Assembly (NCBI GenBank): GCA_028583685.1
Contig: JAMXIF010000073.1
Coordinates: 4,771,694-4,835,693 of the forward strand
Length of the DNA stretch: 64,000 nt
Direction: 5' to 3'
Source of the DNA: Petaurus breviceps papuanus
Taxonomy: Eukaryota; Chordata; Mammalia; Diprotodontia; Petauridae
The position numbers and the translations under genes are program-made. Within the stretch, counting starts at the first letter, position 1, and each line of letters starts with the position of its first letter. The notes under the pieces are model-generated. The model did not search any database, had not been told where the DNA came from, and saw only the letters and a list, made by a program, of their open reading frames with translations. Positions 50,101-59,900 of the stretch are shown piece after piece.

Positions 50101-53100
50101 AAGTTATTTCCCTAATGTCATAAACATATTGTCATAGATGGGACCTGGGCCAAATTTTGCCATCTCCCAGGCTGTCCCTCTGCCACGACGTCAATGCCTC
50201 TTCTTCATTGAGAAATTAAACTTTTCATTCAACCTTTCCATAATTTAGTGTTTTTGACATTGCAATTGAAACTCACACTAAGCCTGATTTCAGTATAACC
50301 CTGAAATTGACAATTGTGCCAAAAGAAAATGAAAAGGATATTCCAACATCATTTTTCATTAAAAGGCTAATTTACAACTTCTTGTCTAACTTCAGGAAGA
50401 TGAAAAGGTCCGCCACTATGATTTTATGCTCAACGTACTTTAATATCAAGCAATTAGATACTCTGGTTCAACAGGCCTGATCTGTAATACAATGTATGGC
50501 TCCTTTCACTTTATTTCAATGACTCACATTTCTTAATTTTCCCATTAATTGGGGGATATGAGATATTAAAAAATAACTCTCATTTATTAAAGCCCTGAAC
50601 ATGTGTAAGACAGTGCTCAGTGCTGATCTGCCTAAAAATATGCTTCTATATAGAAATAGGATCAGAGGAGGGAACCTGGAAACAATTTAATCCAATGTCC
50701 TCATTTTACAGATAAGGAAACTGAGGTCCAGAGATGAGAAGCATATTAGCTAATGGTTCCAATTTGAAGTTAGAACAGTTTTGCCTCTTTTACTATGCCA
50801 AACTGCTTCACAATCCCCTATAGATGTGGACAAGCAGAAATGTAGAGATTGGAGTAAAGAGGGTTTGGAATCTTTTAATCAGAGGGCTTATTTTTCCTTT
50901 TACAAAGTAATCTATCACACTGAAACATGCCTCTCATCTCCCAATAAAGAGGTGGTGGATATAAGCATAGAATGAGTCATATATTTTCATAAATAATATG
51001 TTTATTCATTTTGGATGACTGCATTAATTTCTTATGAGGGAGGGTTCTACAGAAGGGGAAAGCAGGGATGAGACACATGGAAAGTGAAAGTGGTATTTAA
51101 AATAAAGCATCAAGAAAACACTTTTCTTAAGTAGCTTACAAATGGGAAGTGTTTCTGGATTCATATTAAGCTCAGAACTGCCAGACCAGACTTGAAATTT
51201 ACAGGGAGAGTATCCAGATATGAATAGTAGGGAAATGAGAATACAGCATTTCATAATGAAAGGTCCATGGTTCCAGAATACCCTAACCAGATCCAACATA
51301 TCTCAAATTTGATGAAATTTCGGGGCACAATATCAGAATTCCTCTCCTCTCCTCTCCTAGCTAGTACAGACTTGTAAATACAAATGGTACTGCCACCAGA
51401 GACCCTCTGACATTTAAACACTACCTACTGGAATCCTAACACACATCTACTCCAACATCCTGATCTCTGAAGTCACTGATGTCCCAGAAGTATGATGCAA
51501 TAGAAAGAACACAGGCTTTTAGTTTAAATATCTGGGTTTAAATCTTGCCTCTGATACTATCTATGTAACTTTGGACAAGTTGCTTAACCTCTGGGCCTCA
51601 AAAAGCAGAGAAATTGGATTAAGCTGTCTCCCTCACTGCACTCAAGTCTTAGAGGGAATTCTTTTATGTGGCTGCTCCATTTGGTTTGAACTTCACAGAA
51701 TACAATTCCCTTCCCAGGATAAACTGATCTCAGGAAATCTCACCATTGTGCCCGTAATTCAGCTCTGGATACCCAGCACCTTCCCTCAGCCATCCCTCCC
51801 CTCCTGATTGGAGGGCTGAAGAGCCCGGAGCACTGAACTCCTCCCAGATCTGTCCTTCACAGAGGACAGGACCCAGACTTTGCAGCTGACTATGCTTCAT
51901 TTTCCATCCTAACTCTATTTGATTTGAATGTCATGGAACATGATGCCCCTGAATTGAGTACTCCCTGGTCTCAACCCCGTTCACATTCCCACTTTTTAGT
52001 TTTGTTTTGTGTGTCATCTTCCCCCATTAAATTGTAAGCTTCTTGAAAGCAGGGGACTCTTTCCTTTCCTTTCTTTCTTTTTCTCTTTCTCTCTTCTTCC
52101 TTCCTTCCTATTCTTCCTCCCTATCGCCCTTCCTCTTTCCTTCCCTTCTTCTTTCTTTCTCTTTTTCTCTCTTTCTTTCTTTCTTTTTCATATTCCCAGG
52201 GCTTAGCACAGTGCCCAGCACAGAGCAGATGCCTAATAAATGTTTGTTGTATTGCACTGCATTGAATTGCATGTTTTCCCATAGGATGGATAGCAATTAG
52301 AAGTACTGATTAGACTCTATAGTTCACTCTTGTTATGGATTAAAATGGATCGTGATGCTGGCCTAGGAAGCTACCCACCATGGAGGACATCTTTTCTCAA
52401 TTCTTGTTCTTAATTTAAAAAACATGACTTGAGTTTTAACCAACTGATTTTGCAATAAATTTCTGGAACAACTTCTTCTAAGGAGATTATATGTATTTTT
52501 TCCAAAACCAAACAAATAAAACCCTAAGCTTTCTGACTTTCGGAGAAATTTTTGAGCATTTAGCTTTGTCTAAGAAAGAATAATATTTAAAATAAAAGCT
52601 TTAGTCGACCAACCAATCATTTAATCTAAATATAAATTGATAACCAGTTTTAATGATGGATTTCCCTACCAAATTGATTCAACTGACCAGTTATTTTGCT
52701 GCCACAGCGAGTCATGGAATCTTAACTATAATGAAACTTTAATTCCAGGTTGTCTCTAAGGTTCCTCTGCGCATGGACATTCTATGATTATTTGGTCGGG
52801 TCAATGTCACGTGGCCAGTCAGTGGTGGAGTCGGGATCACAACTTTACAGCTCCAGGCTCCTTGTCTTGAGATATGCTATGTGCTGCTTCCTCAGATCCA
52901 GCCTTAGCCTGAGATGCCCTGGGCTCTTAGACAGTGGGTGCACTGCAAATCATTTAGGGAATAAATGTAAATCATTGTACATCTTGTGAAGTATTTCCCT
53001 GTGGGAAGATGTCCCACAGCAGGCTTGCTATGCATTTCTGAGCTTTAAAATGTAGCATTCCTAAATGTACCTTTGTAGCTTAAGACACCTATAATCTTTC

Positions 53101-53898
53101 CTATATTCTGGTACATAGAAACTGCCTTTTGGCATTGACCTGAATCACTAAAAGTTTAATATGTAGTAGGTGGAGAGGTAGAAATAACAGGTCTCTTAGG
53201 TGTAGGTATTAATTTTTTAACTATTTATAGCTGTATGAGATTGGAGTCAGGTGAAGATGAAGAAAAAACTGATTATGGGGGTTATGGAAGAGGGATATCT
53301 GAAAGTATAACTTTGTGTTTTATGGTTACGTCAATTACTGAAATAAGGAAATAGCAAAACATTTCCGTATTTTTGCTAAGAAAACCCCAAATGGAGTCAC
53401 AAAGAGTTGGACATGATTGAAACATCTGAACAACAACAATTACTGGAAACCTTCTATCCAATGAGAGTTTGAAGAAAGACACTATCTATTCCTATACAAA
53501 ATGAGAGTAAACAATGAATATCAGCGGGGAGAAGAGAAGGATATAAAGTCTGTGTTTTGGAAGAGGTGGTATTTCATTCTTGGCACATGGTTATTTGATG
53601 ACTGCCTGAACTGGTGGGACAAGTACACTGCACTTAGGGACCAAAATGCTTTTTAAAAAGCAGTAACTCCTTGAAATCCCTTTTAATCCCTAGGACTGCA
53701 TTCACATTTTCCATCTTTCTTCATGTTCTAATTCTATGCATAAAAAAGAAAACCATGAAATAGTCAAAAGTGTGGCATCCTATCTTTTGGTGTGTTTGAT
53801 GGCAAAAGGTGGTGGGCAAGAACACTGAATTTGTAATAGAATCAAAACAAGGACCTGTATTTGCTACTTTCCATCCTGTGACCATGGTGGAAAAATCA

Positions 53899-53949
<51 letters not shown>

Positions 53950-56900
53950 CCTCTCTCAGTCTCAGTGTCCTTATCTGTAAAATGAGGGGTTTATACAAAG
54001 CATACTTTGATCCTTCCAGCTTTACACTCTGATCTTATGTAAGTAAATTCAATTCAACAAATATTTGTTAAATGACTAGTGTGCACTAAATATTGGGAGA
54101 GATAGGAAATTTTTCTAAGACATGAGTCCTGCCTTCATGGAACTTATACTCTAACATAGGGATAAAACAGAAACACAGTTAATGATGACATACTATATAA
54201 CATTAATGCATTTGATAAGACATTTTTGGAGATGACAAATGTGAGATATTTTTGTTGGACTGCATATTTGTTTTGAGAGTTTTCTTGTTTTTTTGCATGG
54301 CAAGTGGGAGGGAGGAAAATGTTCTTCAGAATAAAACCAGAAATTTCAAAACTTTAAATTAAATTAGGAAAAAGGAAAGAAAAACATTGAGTACATTCAA
54401 GAGGTGAAAAGCAAAAAGTTCTATGTGGTCTGAGAGGAAGGTCATTGAAGGATCAAAGTGGTTTTATGCAGAAAGTGGTATTTAAGATGAGCTTTAAAGG
54501 ATGGGTGCATAAAGGATTCAAAGTACGTGCCTGATAAGAAAACATGGAACTGTATTATCCAAAGGATGGCAAGACTTACCAGATCTGGTCAAAAGGTGAT
54601 GAAATATTTAACTATAGAAGAGATCCTCTTGACCTTAACCTGCACTGAGAAAATCCTAGTTCCTTGAAGTAATAAAGTAGGGAATTCAGCATGTCATGAG
54701 GAGGATGAAAGGAATTAGAGGGAGAGGGAATAGGAGGAGTCAGGCTATAGAGGTTTAGATAAAAGTTAGAAAGAAACCTGACTAGACCAGCTAATAATTC
54801 ATGCAAAATGAGATTTCATTTTTCTGCTATCTATTGTGTGAAACAATATCTGAGATTTCAAACTGAAAGAGACTTTGGAGGCCATTTAGCTCAACCCACT
54901 TTTTGTACAAATGAGAAAAACGGAGTTGAAACATTTAAGTGATTCCTTCAGGGTCACCCTAGCAGTTAAGAGATGGTGCCAGGCTTCAAAACCAGGTCTG
55001 CTAACTCCAAATTCGGTGCTTGTCCTGCTGCACCACACTCTTTCCTCTCCTTTCGGGCTGTAGGCTACTGGATGTACCACTAACCCATAACAGTAGTCAT
55101 AACAAAAACTGTAATCATACTGATTTTTTTTTTACTAGAGCTGTGATTTCCTTAAGGTACAGAGCCCTACAGAGATTCCTCTATTGATTTATCCTCTCAA
55201 GTAGTATTTTATTTGTAAACCACTTTGGTTTTACAAAGGAATCTCAATCTATTAACCTTTAAAACTTCAGTCTTCCTGGAAGAGAAGGTGGAGCAGGTAT
55301 AACTATTTCCAATTGACAGAGAAAAGATCAGAGATTCAGAGAGGTAAGGGATTTACCCAAGATGACCCAGTCAGCTGGAGGCAGATCCAGGACAGGCTTC
55401 CTCTTTCCTGATACATTGATTTTTTTCTACTTTCTCCCAATTCTCTTAGAAAAGGATGGTTGGCATGCCTTCATGCTCTGACATCAAACCATTCCCTAAT
55501 TGGGAAAAGCCTCTTGTACCTGGTCCCACATATGCCAATTTGAATCTAGATTTTAAAAAAATAAAAGCTAATTTTTCCAACTCAAAACTTTAGAAGACTG
55601 AGCAAGAACTTGCTTCACTCCTTTACAATTCCTTTTTCCAGGACTGCTAGGTGAGGTGCTAAGGCTAACAAATGATTACTGTTTACATGTTGTAGAGGAA
55701 AATAACATCTTATGACACCAAAAAAGAATTTCCATGTTGCCAAAACAGTTCTGTTTGCTTTTAAAATAACATATTCTTCAAGTTGATGGTGTTTACAACA
55801 ACTACACTTTTCTCCTTTCAAAAACAATTACAATGACTCAGTCTGGAAGGGGTAAAACTATCTTTCAGATTGTGTCCCTAGAGTAAAAAACACAAGAGGG
55901 AGCTAAAAGGCAACCAGCAGAAGTGTTTCATTTAGAAATGGGTTTCTGCCTTAGGAGACAGTGGGAATTTTAGCTTTGTTGTGTTGTTGTGTTTTGTTTT
56001 TTTTAGATTCCCCTGCATGGTCAGATTTGTGGTTTTTGTATATTAGAGGCTTCTCTATGGAGTGGATGGGTAGGTGCTCGTACCAGGTCTACCATCAATA
56101 TAGTTTATGACCATGACCTTGAGGAACTTCTGTTTCAGAACTCCCCGGCCTCCATCCTTAGCTTTTGAAGAGAGAACATCAAACCTGATTCCCTTATACC
56201 TACCTACTTCCTGCAGGGAGGTTATAAAATTGATTTTGACTATATAGTCCAAGGGACTGAGTTCTTTGGAGGAAAGGACTACATAAACACCAAGTTTTAC
56301 AGCTATTGTTAAATTCCATGAGCGTTTGTCTGGGGTAAGGAAGAGAGGGATTCCAGCATCTGATACTGCCAAACTGACGCTGACTAACAGAAACAAAAGC
56401 CTCCCTGTATCTATCAATCTAATGAAGCTGCTCATAAATATGCACATATATATTACATAGATATGTGAATGGGCACTGTGGAGGAGGGGACTGGTACAGA
56501 GAATTTTTAGAAAAATGTATTTGAAGGAAACTAGAGGAAATCAGAAAGTTTAAAAACATTCATACACATAACAGAATTTAAAAAGGCTGCAATTGAATTA
56601 ATGACTAATCATGAAGAGTAGTAACAATATCAGGAGAAGCTAAGTGGAGTCGTGGATAGACAGTGCTGACTGAGCCTAAAGTCAAGAAGACTCATCTTCC
56701 TGAGTTCATCTCTGGCCTCAGACACTTACTAGCTGTGTGACCCTGCTCAAGTCACTTAAGCCTGCTTGCCTCAGTTTCCTCATCTGTAAAATGAGCTGGA
56801 GAAGGAAAAGGAAAATCCTTCCAGTATCTTTGCCAAGAAAACCCTAGCTGGGGTTAGAAAGAGTCAGACACAACCAAAACAAATGAACAACAAAAGTGAC

Positions 56901-59900
56901 AGTAGCCCACTTGTACAGCACTTTAGAAGACACACATCATTTTCCTCACAAAAACTCCTCAAATGGAGAGTGTTGTATGATTATCCTCATTCTACAGAAG
57001 ACTCAGAAGCAGAAAGTTAAATTGACTTGCCCAAAGCTGTGCGATTAATTACCAACAGAGCTAGGATTAAAACATATACAGCCTCTAAGGCCAATGTATC
57101 AAAGGAAGATAAAGAACATGTTTTTGCATGTCCAGGACCCACTCGATTTCTTCCCTTCCAAATTCTGATTAGAGACTAGACCGCAGAGGTGCAGTGTGAT
57201 ATAATGGAAATAAATGGAGTCCAAAGGGAGGGATTCGAGTCTTAGTTTTGTTATAATAATCTTTATGGGGTAAATGCTGCATCTGCGATTTCACTCATTG
57301 AGTAAACTCCTAAATATGGAGCATCTTCTTTGCAATTTAAAGTTTTAAGAAAGTTGCCTACACTTAGGCCCTACAGTACCAAGATGTTAGGGGGTTTGTG
57401 TAGGGACATACGGTCTAGATGTGTTGAAGGTGAGACATGGACCTAAGTTTTCCTAGCTCTGAAGTCAGTTCTTTCCAATTGTCCATGTTGCCTATCAACA
57501 TTTATGCCTCAGGGTCAAAATTTCACCTGTCTGGTTCTTCAATGCCTTCTTTGTAAAATACAACTTTGGCTAGATGGCCTCACAGATCCCCTATGGCATA
57601 CCACAGGATCTGATTTCCTGACTCAGAGTCAGACAGAAGACATAAAACTAAATCTGAAAAAAAAAATGCAATGAGTTTCAAATAAGAACAGTAATGAACA
57701 CATTGGCTTTAGAGTATAACACCAAACTCTCCACTGTTTCATTATATTTAGTCCTCAAATAAGAGAAGGAATAATGAGGTTGATGTTGCCCCCACATACT
57801 TCCAAACCACTAGTTATTTTCTGAAAAACAAAACAGAACAAAAAAACCTGAGACCACCTTGACCTGATTTTAGCTAGAAGTATATTCCAGAACATGGGAG
57901 AAACCTATCACAATGAATAGGTAATTCTAGCTTAAGAATACAGGAATTCCATTCTTCAGACTTGAACTTCCAGTCAAATCAGAAATATGGGAAACAGGCA
58001 TTTACTTCTTTCTTTATTTTATTCTGAAACATACAAATGAATGTATCATTTGGTTCAATTTCAATGTAACTTTCATCTATCTGTTTTCTAACTAATCTTC
58101 CTTATATTTAAATCTAGCCAAGTCTTCTCTGCTCAAAAATCTTCAATAACTCCCTATTGCTTATGAGTAATTTAAACTGATTTGCACCTGGCATCTCAAA
58201 CTTTCTACAATCTGAAGCCATAGTTCCTTTTCAGCATTAGGTTACCTACACACACTCTATGTTCTAGCCAAACAAGATTACTCACCATACTTGGGACCCC
58301 CAACTTCTGCCTTACGACACACTCTCTTTCTACCTTTAGCATCCATGCTCATTCCTTGTACATTCCTTGTACCTGTAACATGACCTCCTTTCCTTTCATA
58401 AGTCACTGAATTCCTACCCATCCTTTAAAGTCTAAATCAAGTAATACCCCTTCCTTTATGCTTTCGTCCATCTCCCCACCTTCCTGTTTTCACTTCAATT
58501 ATCACCTTTTTTAATCCCTCTAATACCCTCATTACATAATATTGTGAATCCTTATAATCTTTGTTAGCATCTTTTCTCCCTACTAGACTCTAAGCTCTAA
58601 TAAGGCAGGATTTGTGTCTTATTTAAACTTGATATTTCTCACAGTGGCTAACATCTAGTGAATGCTTAATAAATGTTTTTTGAATGAAAGACACAAAATA
58701 GGTTAGATGGCAGGTACATAATCTAATTTTCAATCAGAAAGGAAAAATCTAGACAGAATGTATGTGAGAGTATTTGAGAATATGTCTGATAACATGCAAT
58801 ACAATTTATAAAAAGGATTATGTTGCAAAAATCATTCAAAAGTCAGTTGTTTGGAACTGTGAATTCATTTTTCCATGGAAACAATGCTCTAAATAATGAC
58901 TGTTAAATTCCTGGCCCCAGCTAGCCCACAAAGGCTTACTTAACCCATGTTGTACCTATAATGAATGTACTTTATGTATCATTATTACCCTCCAGAGTCT
59001 TTGTGCATTTCTCTTCTCATCTGTTCCTCCTATGATTCAAATGTTTCATGGGTTAAACAAATTTTTGTGGGTTAGTCTGAGAATCTAACCACAATGCATA
59101 GCATTGTTTTTGAGGGAAAAATTAATCCTATGGTCAACAGTGTGAAGAAAGCTCTTTGAGACCAGGAAACAAATAGTTCCTTTCCATTTCTTTTCTTACT
59201 CCACCCTGAATCCATTTTCTTCAGGGTCTGGGGGTACCTTTTTATACTTCTTATGTAAGCTACATTCTTAATTCTGAGAATACCTTTATTTCTTCAGCCT
59301 GGTTCACTAGGCAGAGCACTGAAATCAGAGAACCTGTGTCCAGATCTCACTTCTGATACTTATTAGCTCTGTGCTCTGGGGAAAGTCATCGGACTTTGCC
59401 TGCTCATCTTTAAAACAGTTGATCTTAAAATGGTTGAGTTCAAAATCCTGCCTCTAAAACTTAACTGCTGTATAACCACGAATAAGTCCCTTAGCCTTTG
59501 TAAGCCTCAGTTTCCACATCTGTAAAACTAGAATAATAATAGAATCCATCTCACAAGGGACATGCACATGAGATAACAAGGGCAAATTACTTTGCAAATT
59601 ATAAAATGCTATGTAAATGCTACTTTATAACATTTAGCTAAATAAAAATAATTAGTATGATTATGATGATGATGTCTCTGAGGTCCCTTCTAGCTCTAGA
59701 TTTATGACCTCATAACCTCTACTGAATTTATATACTGAGACTCAGTGTCTCAATGAGGAAAAAGGACTTAATTAAAGAAATATCCAGGGATGGCTAGGTG
59801 GTGTAGTGAATAGAGAACTAGCCCTGGAGTCAGCAGGACCTGAGTCCAAATCCAGCCTCAGACACCTAACACTAAAAACTACCCGTGTGACCTTGGGCAA

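Noticed and set aside
56055-56447. 130-codon minus-strand open frame with a signal-peptide-like start ([16 protein letters not shown])
   Set aside because: In AT-rich DNA of this length one frame of this size is expected by chance. No family similarity, no splice or promoter support seen; conservation in relatives would be needed to revive it.
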